Positions 12,384-25,000 of a DNA stretch of 64,000 nucleotides are shown one piece after another. Each line of letters starts with the position of its first letter. Position 1 is the first letter of the stretch. The stretch covers positions 1-64,000 of the forward strand of contig CALYLX010000026.1 in NCBI GenBank assembly GCA_944990035.1. The letters run 5' to 3'. The translations under genes and the position numbers were made by a program. This DNA is from Clitopilus passeckerianus. Its lineage: Eukaryota > Basidiomycota > Agaricomycetes > Agaricales > Entolomataceae. The notes under the pieces are model-generated. The model saw only the letters and a program-made list of their open reading frames with translations. It did no database searches and was not told where the DNA came from.

Positions 12384-14752
12384 GCCTATTACGGCCGTAC
12401 CTTACGGTTCCAGTGGACTGCTCATACCATTTTCTTAATTTATTCAGCACCACAATGTATTTGCCGATTTAACTTGACTTGTTGCCCATTTGTAACCATT
12501 GCAACGCCTTATGCATTTCCTTCGCTTCACCACCCAGTAGGCCTTGAAATTGCCGGTCTTCTCACTCGGTTAGCTCCACATAGGTTGTTTATCAAGACAG
12601 TCTGGAAAGTTTCTAGTGCAGGAGACGAGGCGTTGATCTCCACTAGGTTCAAGTGGAGGATCGGGATTTTCAGCCGAAGCTATTTGTGTAGCACCCATCA
12701 GGTACTTTAAAGCTGTTGAGATTGGTATTCATTCTATCAAACGATGTTGATCAATATCAGGGACCTGTGGGGGGAAATCAGAATTCGAGGACAGCCGCGT
12801 GTATCTGATTAACGATATTCGGGCGTTCGGCAGGGGGCCATTGTCAGTCAATCGTCAGTGCCCACCAACCCCTGTTTACCCAGCGCCTTATATTCCCAGG
12901 CTAGGAGGAGCCAAGCAGATTACAATGGCAAATTGACCACTATTCTACTATTCTAGCCAGGCTCCCGTTACGGGACTTCGCTATTGGGTGGTAGTAGGCG
13001 TCCAGAAACCTCAAGCGAAACTCAGACACCTGCCTTCATATTTCCGTGCCAGGCCTTACAGGCCATTTTTCGGAACATTTTATGGTGGCATCCGAATATT
13101 CTTCTAGAAATTACGTGGCATATCCGAGGGACGAAGTTTGTGGACGGTCGACTCAGGCCTGAAGAGAAGACTCTGCCAGTGAATAGTTATAGATTTCATT
13201 GTGACAAGTCGTAGACGCGTTATTTCTGGAACAGCGGGATCTCGAGCCTACATTGAGTAGATTGCCTTCTGGCAAATACAATTACATCGAGGATCCATGC
13301 CATTCCGCTCATCGTTGGAATTTGTGGCCTGCCTAGTTTTGTAGAACGCAGTTCCGGCGAAATTGCTTCCATGTCTAGTCCATTGTGTACTCTTTCGGAG
13401 AGAGTCAGAAAGCTCGGCACATGTATTGCGAAATAGGGAACGGGTGTACAGTAGCCTCGAGCCTCGAGGTCGTGAAATAAATACGTTGCAAATCATCCTC
13501 AGCTATTACTAGCTGCAAAATGCCAAAATTTCAGATTGGTAGCCACAATGCCCGAATGCATAATTTCGGTTCGAATTCATTACCGTGAGAGCATGTAAAG
13601 CTAGAAGATCGTAGGCAGAAATAGATATATTATTGTCAGCCTGACTCGAATTGTAGGCGTTTTTCTCAGAGCCGGCGAGGCGTCGTGGAGGCTGCGTGTA
13701 TCAGGCGAAATATGGCAATACTGTATCAAGACACCCTTCTTGATTGCACACCGAGTATGTCTGAGCTGTTGAGATTGATATTTCGTCGTTTGGCTGTCAT
13801 CTTCTGCTGGTCCTGGTTCCAGAACGGTCTATCAGAAAAAAGCCCAATTGATCTTCCGTGCGATGTCATCTCCCTTGGAGAAATGGGTGTAACGCTCTCT
13901 AGTCAAATTCATTTGCCAGGGACTTAAATTGGCCCGGATGCCGATGTCTTCTCAGGCCTGAACGAGTCATACAAAGGCCATCCTACATGAGAAGTTTAAA
14001 TGATTCAAATCTCCGATCATGCTTAGCAAAGTTCTATCAGTGCAGCAGCCCTACGATGCATCACCGGCAGGGGAAGAGCCCACGTTCTATAGGCACAGCC
14101 AAGCTAGGATTTCGTAATGCCGGCAAACTTAACCTACGGAACATGTCTGACTCTATTGCCTTCACCTTGCCCAATCAAGCTCTAGTTGACAATTGAACGA
14201 GGCAGGGCCTAATGCTACTTATTGTCAGGCATTGAATGGAGGCTAATAAAATTTATCGGCCTTGATCGACGTCTTCGACGAGATGCGCCACACTAGCATG
14301 CGGCATGAAGCTTGAGTCAAAGCCAGGGAATTTTCAATTAAGATCCCCAATAGCCAAAACTTAGCCGGCGCTAGCACATCAAGAGGTCGACGCACAAAAC
14401 AGCAGAACCGAAATTTGACGTTTCCTTAAACCTTTTCGAACCAATCATCATCCTCAATATCCGAGACGCTGTTTTGAAGCTACAAATCAATGAGTGAATT
14501 AATTGTACACACAATTCGTCTCACCCATTGCGAAATAATGCCTGCGATCACATCCGGCCAAGGCTTCTAGGGTCCACCGAAGCCCATGATAGGACATCGA
14601 ATGGCTCCTGAGGTCATATAGGAGGCCCCACGACCGTCTTCGTTAAGATGAAGGACTATGAAAATCCATTCCTTGCCGTTGGTAAAGGCACCCCGAATTA
14701 TTGGTTTTCTGCAATGTCGTTGAGATAAAGGAACACATGAGCATGAATGGGC
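12384..14752. other. Gene-poor stretch, about 2.4 kb
   Basis: No open frame here exceeds about 82 codons, and none has a recognisable motif or splice continuity. Candidates at 12474-12710, 12984-13214, 13685-13927 and 13987-14196 look random. I see no transposase or reverse transcriptase signature. It may be decayed mobile DNA, but I cannot show that. Confidence 0.45.
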
Positions 14753-15659
14753 TTACTGAAGCTGCTTGGCAGTCGCGTACATTTCGCACAGAGCTTGTGG
14801 GATGTGTTGTTCTATAAGTCCCCCAAACTTTTGAGCTTCTAGCACGAAGAATCCCCTGGCTTTAGTGCTGGCTAGCGCAAGCCGAGCGTCGCCGAAGTGT
14901 GCGGCTAGCTTTTGGGTCAGCAGGCGAAAACTCGAAGGGCGAAGAAAGCACGAATCCGCAATCTTTTCCTCTTGTATGAAGGCTATATAGTCTGTAAATC
15001 CCGATAGGCTTGTCAAAGTTGATGGGTGGCCGTTGGCTGGTGGCGCAATATGCTCGGTACTGAGGACCATACGCTCGCCTTGTGGGACCATAGCAGATAC
15101 ACGAAAGAAAAAGGCGTCAATCCGTTGGCACGAGCTCGCTTCGTTCCGGTGATTCAATGTTACGATAAGCACATATAGCTGGCTTGATTTGAAGATACGT
15201 ACCTTGTTGGGGACAAGGATTGCCAACAACGCCAGATGAACATTGAAAGTCTTGGAAGACCATGTCTTGTCGGCACCAAGTTGACTGCTTTTGTCGGCGC
15301 GCAGTTGATGGTCAGGCTTGAGCCGGAGACTATTCTCGTACTGGATATCTATGGCTAACGCGTGCAGTGTGCCCGCTGTCGCACCGGAAAAATCGAGTGC
15401 CTGTAAAAACTGAGAAGAGATCGTGACGGGCTTCGGCTCCCATATCTTAGGTCCACTCAGCCTCGAGTCCATCTGGGCAAGCAGATTGTCCACACCTTGG
15501 ACAAATTTTTTCGATTGCTGAATGGCCATTGCAGCCTCGTTATCCTGCTCGCCGAGAACTTCTTCAACAGCTAAGGTCTTGCGCAAGTTCAATAAAGCGG
15601 TAGGCCAACCTCAGCTCTATACCTCTAGGGCCAGGTATCTTGCGTTTCTTGGACGCCAT
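14753..15659 (-). CDS. Uncharacterised conserved-looking protein
   Basis: The main open frame begins at MNLRKTLAVEEVLGEQ (15592) and runs to 14753, 279 codons without a stop. Composition is balanced and protein-like, with FLQALDFSGATAGTLHALAI in the first half and a helical C-terminal half ending HIPQALCEMYATAKQLQ. An upstream ATG at 15659 opens a short basic segment, MASKKRKIPGPRG, resembling a nuclear localisation signal. It lies in another frame, and a TGA separates the two, so joining them needs a small intron (donor GTATAG near 15622) whose acceptor I cannot place. A stretch near 15110-15200 starting GTACGT may be an in-frame or retained intron. I recognise no family. It diverges from IML1 with about 360 nt between. 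Confidence 0.5.
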
Positions 15660-16017
15660 GGTGATGGTACGGAAAGAGAGATACAACTCCTTGCCAGAGG
15701 TGGTTCTACTTAGTAGTGTTTTGATCGCCACAGTCACACAAGTATTTTCCTGATGTTTATCGCAGTCGAGGCGGACATCCACAGACCTTTGGGGTCCAAT
15801 GCAATGTTGTTTCTCTTCTGGGCGAGCAGCTGAGTAGCCAGACGACTCGACGCTCCTTCAAGTCACCATCAAGTTCAAGTGGTCAAAGACAAGAGGCTAA
15901 CTCGGCCCGAGCCGAGCACAGCCACATGTTTTGGCCTGTTCACCTTTTGGCATCGTTCCCACCCGCTGCATTGCAGGTTGCCTCTACGGCCCGCTGCCTT
16001 AGAATGAAACGCTCGCC
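15660..16017. promoter_or_regulatory. Divergent intergenic region shared with IML1
   Basis: This 358-nt gap separates the start of the minus-strand gene at 15659 from IML1 at 16018, so it probably carries both promoters. I see no clear TATA box. The IML1-proximal half is CT-rich, as is common upstream of fungal housekeeping genes. Confidence 0.4.
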
Positions 16018-19000
16018 ATGTCGACCTCAAGAGCACCATCGCAGCAGCCTCACTCTACTCGTAGGAGGTCAAACACAGCACAATCGATTTTGAGGCCCCC
16101 GCCAGCAGTTCATGCACCTCTCAATTTCAACGTACCCAAGAATCTAAATGCTTGGGTACACGACGTCAAAGAGTCAACCTCTGTCCTCTTTAATCCCTCT
16201 TGGTGTCCCGGAGTATATGAGGGTGACCTACTACGGGTAAAGGGCAGCAACTCAGACGATCCTAATGGCTCGTTTCTGTTCTTTGTACCGAAGAATGATG
16301 GGGGCACAAAACCTCAGCTACAGGTATGTTTCCTCATTCTTTCTCACTAAATGCCCATGGTTTATATTCTCTCCTTCCGTTGCTGCAGATTTCGATCCCG
16401 AAGCCCATGGCAGAGGCGTTCAAATTAAGGAATAATAATGAGGTCACTGTAACCAAGGCAGGTTGCCCTCCTCGTTCATTGTTCGTTATTGACCATTTCC
16501 AGGTTGACAAGAACTTATGTCTAGCTGATTATGTGGAGTTCGTGTTCCAGGACCAGTATTTGGGTCGCAATGACATGTGGAGGCTTGGCGAATACTTGGT
16601 GAACCAATGCGTGCATATCGAACAAGAGATCACCTTCGGCAGCATAGTGGCCAAAATCAGGAACATTCATATAGACGGAAAACAGGTTAGATGAAAAGGC
16701 TATATCACGTTGCTCATACTCACCAGTGAACGCCAGGTCTCCTCAGCCTGCATTACCCCGGCAACGAAAGCCATCTACAGATCTCTCTCCGCCAAAGTCA
16801 CGGTGTTCATCCAAGTCTGCAGAGAGCTCTGGGAGTTCGCTGGAGATGGAGAAAGGGCATATGAGAAAATTGTTCATTCCTTCTTACCCTCCCTCGTCGA
16901 GAAATGGCGCAAAGCAGGAACAAACCACATCGTCACAATCGTCCTGATTTCACGCGTTTTTTATGAAGAATCCGAAATCGACTATGCCGCTGGTCCTCTC
17001 CGGCAGGACTGTTACGGAAACTGGTACAAGGACTTCTACAAGGTCATCACTGATCTCGAAGTCGTGAATGACTGGAAACCGACCCTCGTCTCCCTCAAGA
17101 CATCCTTTTGGGACTTCCAGCGAGACATTCTCCTTACCCACCATTACCACCAAACGAACCGAGATGCCCCAGCTATTGGGCCACCTGGTCAAGTTCGTCT
17201 GGTCGGGCGTCTCTCGTTCGCACACGACGGTCCAATCTTGGAAGCCCTCAATCTTGCCCTTGGCCCTGCGGAAACGCACTACATCGACCGCTCATTGTCA
17301 CTCACCGGCGCGTCCATGATGGTCATTACCCCGGGGACAGGCTTTTTCAACGTTTCCAAGGACCTCCTACGATTGACTACCACCCGGTTGCTCGATCAGG
17401 GGATTATGTTGAACCTCGTTTCGCTGGTCAAACCGCCTCTCCATCAGACCCCAGTTTTTGCGTTTAGAAGTGCAGATCCAAAAACTGATCAAGAAGTCAA
17501 ATTTGGCTATCACCCTGCTGACCCATTATGGGGCCAGGTTGCAGAGAACGTAAAGCCGGAGGATATGAAGACGTTCTGGTGGGAGCCCTTTTGGGTTTCT
17601 ATAACTTTCTGGGATAAACAAACGGATCTGCCTTTTCGGCGAGATAGGTATGTTGAGTTTATCATGTGGTCATGCCACGTTTCAGCGCTCATCATTTTGG
17701 GACAGGTTTATCGGTCGTGCAAAAATGCACCAGATTCAGATGCTTGGGCTCTTGGAACTTGATGTGCTTTCAAGTATCGAGGTTCCTTTCTTGCCGGAAC
17801 CGGAGGGTGCGAATGCAAAGGAGGATGTTGGCGACCGACCGCCTACCAGGGATGAAGCAGACCAGTTTGACGTGGATATCTTTGCGCTCAAACCGGAGTC
17901 AAAATCATTTTATCCCAGCCGCGAACCGACTATCTCTGTGACCGACAGTATTGGATCGCTTTCAAGCCTCCGAGCTTCCGTGGAGAACAAACGAGCCTCC
18001 CACCGCAATTCAGTGGCAAGGATCGCTCCGATTGAGGAAAGCCCTAGGCAAATTATAGTGGACCTTCCCAAGGAGGACCCACCCGCGCACGAGAAGAACG
18101 CTGCGGTCTACAAGACCCTTAGCAGGTCTCCCTCCCAATCTTCGATTCGATCACTACGGTCTACACTCTCAGTTGCTTCGCAGAGAAGTGCCTCCTCCAA
18201 GGCCCCTATCACACCTCAAGCTTCCCGTGCATCCCTGGCCTCGAAACTCACTCCGTCATGGTTGCTGAACCCCTTCAGGACTGTGCCGACGGAGCCAAAA
18301 ACAACTGCAACAACTGTTTCCGCTTCTCCATCCCTGTCAATCCCACCAACTCCAACACAGAAAATGCCTCATCCTGCACCCGTTGAAAAGCTTGTCGCGG
18401 AGTCACCGTCAACGTCGTCGCCCATCCGGATGCCTAGCATGTCCAAGCCAGCAGCTGCGCAAATCAGCCGTTCGCCATTGGCTATGCCCGTGTCTATTCA
18501 GAAGCAAAATGTTGCAAATGCATCTGCTCTCCCGAGCAGGAGCTACGAAGCCGACAACGTCTTACCAACTCGTTCCTCCTACCTTCGCCAATCGCCAGTT
18601 GGCACCCCACCTTCACAAATGGGTGTCAACTTTGGGAAACGCAGGAGCACCACCAGCGTTCACACCGTTGCTTTTTCATCATCTCCCAGCACGGCTTGTA
18701 ACCCAACTCAGCCAAGCTCCTCCGTGTCTCATATACAATCCTCGCTTGCCAGACGTTGGCAACATCAGTATCCTCAAGTCCTTCACAAATATGACATGAA
18801 GTGGGATCTTCTCACCATCCCTGCATGCCTCCCCTTGACTGTCGAGTACTTCCCAACAACATCCCAACTCGAATCCCAATACGACGTCTTCTCGTACGAT
18901 TTCGTGCTAGACCCCAACGAAATGCGTTCTTTCCTCGTCAAACCGCCTCCCAAGATGCGAAATTCGGACGACCAACGTCGTGCGTGGGCACTTGCGGTCA

Positions 19001-21014
19001 TGCGAGGAATGGTCGCAGTCCGTCTAGCTCAAGGCTTCCAATTCATCATCCAAAAATCCTCCAGTGGCAACCTGGAAGTCGCGAAAGCCCCAACGCGCCG
19101 AGGCAAGCCACTGCTGGTTGATGACGATATGGTCGCAAAGCCTATCGGTGCTGCAGACGTGCTGCGGCTAACGCCTGAAAAGAGCCTCGTTCGGTCAACA
19201 TCAGATCCAATATATCTGAGCATGACGAATGAGATCCACCGAATCTCGTATATGGGAGAGATTATCCAGGTTAGGCGTTATGTCAGGAGGATGCCACCGT
19301 CAAAGCCGTTCGAATACCAGTTCCTAGTTTGGCCCAAACTCGGAGGTACAACCGCATTATCCAATCTCCTCCTTTGCTCTGCTGACGCAAGTATATGACA
19401 GGCGGCTACACTGAATTATCCACCACCTTCCAAACTCATGGTCTTGAAAATTATGGGTGGAACAGGCTCGACATGTTAGTCGCTGGATATGAGCAAATTT
19501 TCAGCGAATCCCTCCGGTACTGGCGCACACGCTTCGTTGTTATCCCCTCAGCGGATGAAATAGATCCAATGAACTCTCCATCGGGAGAGCCTCTCAGCGA
19601 AGAGGAAATTCGGATACTCGGAGTCGACAAGCTTGCTGAACAGTTCACGAAACTGCGATGGCAACCTTCCGATGAGAAAGCAACGCATCCCTTACCGCCT
19701 GTTCGAGTCCTCCAGACGACATTGGGTCCAGCAGCATCCATCCGAGATCCTGTGCTTATGGACCAGCTTGATCAACTCCACGCTGCAGGTCCATTACGCA
19801 AGAAAGTCAAGTCTGAACGGGAAATCTTAGAAATGAGTTTGGGCGCTATAGCCAAAGCTATGAAGGAGGATGATGGGGTCCCAATCAAGAACAACCACTG
19901 GCACCATTCGCGGTACCCGAATTCTTTTACGGGGTACGATTTCGTGTCATGGTTGGTTAGGGAGTTCAGGGATGTTTCCTCAAGAGCCCAGGCGACAGAG
20001 TGGGGAGTGAAGTTGCTGGAAAAGGGATTGATGGAGCATTGTAGAGGCTATCATACCTTCCTGGACGGGTGCGGATATCCATGTTACTTGCAAGGATGGC
20101 ATCGACTAACACACTCTCCATCTAGGCACTACTTTTATCGACTGAAGGGAGAGTACAGCATTGAGATGACACCTAAAGGCTGGTTCAGGCGATACACGAC
20201 CGACGACCCAGTACCGCGGAGTAGCTACTACCCCTCCAGTGTCGCACGCCCCAAAGCAACTACACGCGCAAAAAAACGGATTCTACTCAGTCAAAGCATG
20301 GTCATCGACATTGACCCTCAAAAAAGGTCAAACCAAGCCGAATCCGTCGTCCTCCACCACGACATCATCCATAACCCAGGCACTGTTTTCCACTTTGAAT
20401 TGCAGTGGATTGGCACCACTGCCCGGTCCATTGATGAACTTATCCGCTCCCTATCCAAGCTCATCGACCGATATGGGCTCAAACTTGCTGAAGCTTACGT
20501 TGGACAAATTTATGACATTCGGACCCGTAACGTCTATCAATCCTGCTTCCCCATCCGCCTTGCCGTACCTCCACCTATTGTGTTGGATTTGGATAAACGG
20601 GTAGAGGAGGGCACGCAGACCAAGCACTACTTCGAGTATGCCCTGCTGAAGAAGTTTGGCTACGTTCTTGACGTCGAAGCCTCAAGTCTCTACCCATCGC
20701 ATGTCGACACTGTCTACACCTACCGACACACGCCTTACACCCATACCCAGTTCGTTCATCGCTCAGGAATGGGATTCGTTCAAATCCTTGGAGGATCACA
20801 AGGCTTTGTGTTCTTGACGAATCGTTTGATGGGTCCCGGGAGGATGATCAGGGCAGGAAGGGAGCTGCAGCCTGCTGCTATTGCGGAGCAGATTAGGTTG
20901 GATTTGGAGCGTTTCTGCAAGGATGCTAAGAGTCTAAGGGAGTTTTGGGATGAGGAGTTGGATAGGGTGTTAAAGAGGGAGGTAGTGGAGGAGCCTCCTC
21001 CTTTGACTATTTAG
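16018..21014 (+). CDS. IML1: IML1/DEPDC5, GATOR1 (SEACIT) subunit regulating TORC1
   Basis: Seven exons (16018-16323, 16389-16457, 16503-16685, 16737-17647, 17706-19345, 19402-20068, 20126-21014) give about 1554 residues, normal for the family. In yeast and animals Iml1/DEPDC5, with Npr2 and Npr3, acts on the vacuole/lysosome surface as a GTPase-activating complex on Rag/Gtr GTPases and represses TORC1 on amino-acid starvation. Visible landmarks are the N-terminal fold (FQDQYLGRNDMWRLGEYL), the central domain (WKPTLVSLKTSFWDFQRDIL), TGFFNVSKDLLRLTTTRLLD and WWEPFWVSITFWDKQ. A low-complexity serine/proline linker lies at about residues 540-800. A DEP domain is at about residues 1195-1265 (NSFTGYDFVSWLVREFRD), followed by FLDGHYFYRLKGEY, which is restored by removing a 57-nt in-frame intron. 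The second intron appears to use a GC donor. The start is the first ATG of the open exon. Confidence 0.93.
16458..16502 (+). other. Probable GC-AG intron of 45 nt in IML1
   Basis: Reading through would insert 15 residues (starting AGCPPRSLF) between VTVTK and VDKNLCLADYVEF, inside a conserved N-terminal domain. Removing 16458-16502 gives a smooth join; the segment starts GCAGGT after AAG and ends TTTCCAG. Its length is a multiple of three and it has no stop, so retention would be tolerated. This rests on family knowledge; transcript data are not available to me. Confidence 0.6.
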
Positions 21015-21234
21015 GCTGTATAATTAATCTGTATCATATGTAAGGGTATAACTCGAATGTCAGAACTGCACTTTCCAGGAACGATTACATGTCAGTGTCG
21101 CTATCATCGCCAAAGCCCAATGGCAAACCTCGAGGCGACCTGCCAGAAAACTGGTTTCCCACGACATCTGCAGCAAAACTTTGGCTGCTACCTTGCTCTC
21201 ACCTCGTCATCGCGTCCAGTGCCACCTTGCCCAG

Positions 21235-22007
21235 ATGAGCATCCTCCGCCCATTCAAAGCCGCCGATATGTTCAGGTTCAACAACATGTATGTTTAGGCT
21301 CTTGACATGGTCCAAAATTGGGAACTGACCCAAACTTCTTCAGCAACCTGGACATCTGGACAGAAACTGTGAGTGCTGGTTACACCAATCTGGGGACAAA
21401 TGTTGAACTCCACATGTAGTATGGGATTGGCTTCTACCTGAACTACCTTTCTCGCTGGCCAGACCTGTGCTGTGTGCAGGAAGCACCCAGCGGTCGACTC
21501 ATGGGATATGGTGCGTCGCATCCCCGCCCGAATATCTAATCAAGCTAAACTCTTCGTTTTCTGGCAGTCATTGGCAAGGCAGAAGGGCAAAATACTGAAT
21601 GGCATGGACACGTAACAGCTATTACTGTTGCTCCCGAATACCGACGCCTCTCCCTTGCGCGCAAGATGATGGACCTCCTGGAGCTTGTTTCTGACACTTT
21701 CTATCGGGGCTTCTTCGTCGATCTCTACGTCAGGTGCAATAACGAGGTTGCTATTGAGATGTATGAGGGCATGGGATATAGCGTGTATAGAAGAGTGAGA
21801 GAGTATTATGGGAGCTTAGGCATAGGCAGAGGCGGAAGGGATGAAGAGGATGCTTTCGGTCGGTTCTTTCTCCATGCTTCAACATTAGACCTCGTCCTCA
21901 CTGTTTTCTGAACAGATATGCGGAAGCCTCTATCACGCGACCCAAGTCGTCGTTCAGTACGGTCTAATGGAAGGGATGTTATGGTCTCCGCACAGGAGGT
22001 ATCATAA
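21235..22007 (+). CDS. NAT3: NatB N-terminal acetyltransferase catalytic subunit (Naa20/Nat3)
   Basis: Five exons (21235-21287, 21344-21368, 21420-21510, 21568-21858, 21916-22007) give 183 residues, the usual NAA20 length. The start MSILRPFKAADMFRFNNINL matches the family N-terminus. The conserved NatB block WTETYGIGFYLNYLSRWPDL follows, then the GNAT core (MGYVIGKAEGQ, WHGHVTAITVAPEYRRLSLA) and the C-terminal signature VDLYVRCNNEVAIEMYEGMG followed by YSVYRRVREYY. With its Mdm20/Naa25 partner the enzyme acetylates nascent chains beginning Met-Asp, Met-Glu or Met-Asn on the ribosome. The acetyl-CoA-binding R-x-x-G-x-A motif reads RRLSLA here, with Ser in place of the usual Gly. The second exon is only 25 nt. 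It lies 220 nt downstream of IML1 on the same strand. The last exon (starting DMRKPLSRDP) is typical of the fungal tail. Confidence 0.92.
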
Positions 22008-25000
22008 CACATCCTTTGATCACAAAACACCGCATCTGTATCGTTATCACACAATATAATCTTAATACAACATCTTCACTCAGCTGTTTGGACCGTCGGT
22101 GGCGAAAACTATGTGAAACCCGGTTCAAGCAAGCAAGATGCGGAACGTGGCTTGTACGACCCCTGCATACGTATCCCAAGCCCCGCGACTGTCCCGGCGA
22201 TTCTCCTAACTGAGCTCAAGGACGTGGAGGGTGGCAACCGAAACCTCCAGAGAATCATTCCCAGTCCGTTAGTCCGATCTCTAGGAGCGCTCTGTATGGC
22301 TATGTCTCTGACCTAACTTCAGTCTTGGTTAAATCACTCCACGGGTCCATTTACTGGCGTAGCCAACAACAGGAAGGTCTAAATTGTATTGGTGAATATT
22401 CCCTACTCAGTGCATTTAATCCAAGTTTTTGAATCAATATTCAGGACTGCGGAGCCAATCTTGATACTTTCAAATCTTAGGTTCCTGGTGGTCCATCTAC
22501 GTCAGATGCTGGCCAGAGCCAATCGTCCAACGGCTATGGATTCTGATCACCATTTTCAAGACGATTGTGTATCCTGAGCATGTCCGCTTTGACATCACGG
22601 GCCAGGCATTGTCGTCCCTACTGCCACGCTCCTTGACGAAGCTTTGTCAAATGGCCAAAACGTCCCGCCTATAACTCCAAGTCGGTTGCCCAGTTTCTCC
22701 TGTAGTGGACGCTGACCCCTACTTCGTTCCCCTCGACTGCCTGTTCTATGATTGTCGAAGGCCACATGATCGGGATTTCTGCTAACAATGCACTTCGTCG
22801 GTGTCACTGATCATTGTCGCTCGCGATTCATCGAGGCGCTTCGGGACGAATACGCATTCGAAGTCTCACTACTTGGTGGCGATCTTGTGCTTTGGACGGT
22901 AAGTGATGACATTCATACCACAATTTCACACCACTCATTGGCAGTCGTTTATGTCTCCAGCCCCGGGAGCCCCTTCTAGTCGAAAGTCGAGAGTATGATT
23001 GAAGAAGGCTGGACAGAGAGCATGCTTGAGGACTTCCCAAAACCGTTTCGCAAATCCCCCGCGGTTCATCTCTCGAAGGTGTACTCTCCAAAACCGCCAA
23101 CGCCACAAAGCTTCTCCATGTTCTTGTCGCTGCCTCGGGGACGTTACGAGGTCTAGGAGGAAGGGAAGGAAGTGACGAGTCCGGGGACCAGAGGAGGCGT
23201 ATATTGCGATGTGTTTATTGACGATAGCCACGGATGGTGTGTGAACAAAGAAGTTTCTTTTGCTTGCCATACTTTATTCTTGTAGATCCCTGGGGTGGGC
23301 TAGGGATGTAGATATCAAGATGGAAATTCATCGTGGCGCATTCCGAACTGTTGTAGACAGTTAAGGGGAATGTATCCAATGATTACTTCATTTGGGAGAA
23401 ACCAACAGCTGATTCGCACTCCGTCACCTCCGTGCTCCCCATTACGCCGAATGATATCCAAAACTTGTTGTGTCACCTACTCTGCTTCCAGGTAGAATCT
23501 ATTCGTGATTCTCGGAACAGTCGCAATCAATCGCCTTCAACTAATCATAGGACACCCGAACCCCACGGCCATGGTTGACGGTAAAATCTTGGACAAAATA
23601 CGAGATATTGAATCATCCCGAGCCGCGATGAGGAAACCTCGGTATCTAGGCTCTATAACAATCGTTCATCCTGACTATCTGCTTCAATCCTCTGCTCGAC
23701 CAGCTTGGCACCTCGCTGGCTCTTCTGTTCTGCTAATCTTGATCTTACTCGCGTGGCGATCTATTCTTACCACCCCGCCGATCAGGTGCTTCCAGGTGAA
23801 TTGACTTGTCTCCTGACTTCGCCAAAATGTCGATGTCAACATCGACCACGATCGTATTCTGCTTTCGCTGATGACATCTCACATCTAGATCAGAATCCAA
23901 TTCGACAACTGCGCTCAACTGACCTCCGGCTGCCAGACCTCGATAAATTCCTGTAAAACGTGGTCGTGGTCGCGAGGTGCGAGGGTCAGGCACTCTCATA
24001 GTGACGCAGTCACCAGTCCTGTGCTCCTCCGAGTTCGAAGTAAGCGATCTCAATCAACGGCCGATCAGATGAGTGCAGAAGTAAGAGGAGCAGTTGTATG
24101 CTCTCCAAAGCCTCGTGCACGGGCCGTGAGCGTACATCACCACCAAGTCAACATACAGTCACCAGTTCTTGGAATTCTTTCAATTTTTAGCTTTAAAATT
24201 TACTAGAAACCGCCTCCGGTCGTGTCCTAATGACTGGTCACGACGAACTGGTTCCTAGTCTAGTGGAGGCTGGCCGCCGCCACATTAAAACGCACCATCG
24301 TACCTTCCGCAGAAATAGCTGTGAGCCAAAGCACGGGAGTGGTTCACCGCTAAAATCCACTGGTTTATTGATCAATTTGGAGGTGGTTCACGATATTCTT
24401 ACGTTTGTCAGTAGATCTATTCGTACAACGGAGATTGTTAATAGTTCAACTGCGTATTACGGCGCCGAAGGTTCTAAGTATGACTCTGGGATAGGGGGTA
24501 AGCTATCAGCCTCACACACGATGGTGATTGACCTCCGTGTAGGATATTTGGCTGAGAATGCTTAATACTCGTCATTGATGTCTGAGTGAGGCGAAGGTGG
24601 AGGTAAGAACTTTCTGAAGACTACTTAATTCCTTCTACCCATCCTCACCGTGATCGCAACCAGCCAAACCACGCGCCAGCAGTCATACAGCATGCATTTG
24701 ACAGAAATAACAAGAACCTGGGGAAACCCTCAGGGTCACCGTAGCCGTCTATAGCCCGAGGGCCAAGTGCCAGTTGCCAGTAACGCCTTGGGCTCAGTTA
24801 CTGATCCTCCTCCAATTCTTACTGGGTGTTCCTTAATTTCTACCACACTCCAGCTACAGCCACCCAATCACTAGCGCATGTCATTCTTCCGACAGCCAAT
24901 GACATTGCACATCGAAGGCCCTTGCGAGTCGAACTCCCAGCGTATCAAAGATCAGTGAATACCTCTCAGGCTTACCCTGGACTACACACTCTCAACTGCA

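Noticed and set aside
13560..13590. GGTTCGAATTC resembling a tRNA B box
   Set aside because: No matching A box, acceptor-stem pairing or cloverleaf could be found around it.
22935..23270. Minus-strand 111-codon frame starting MASKRNFFVHTP
   Set aside because: Composition is reasonable but there is no family, promoter or intron context. Opposite-strand frames overlap it.
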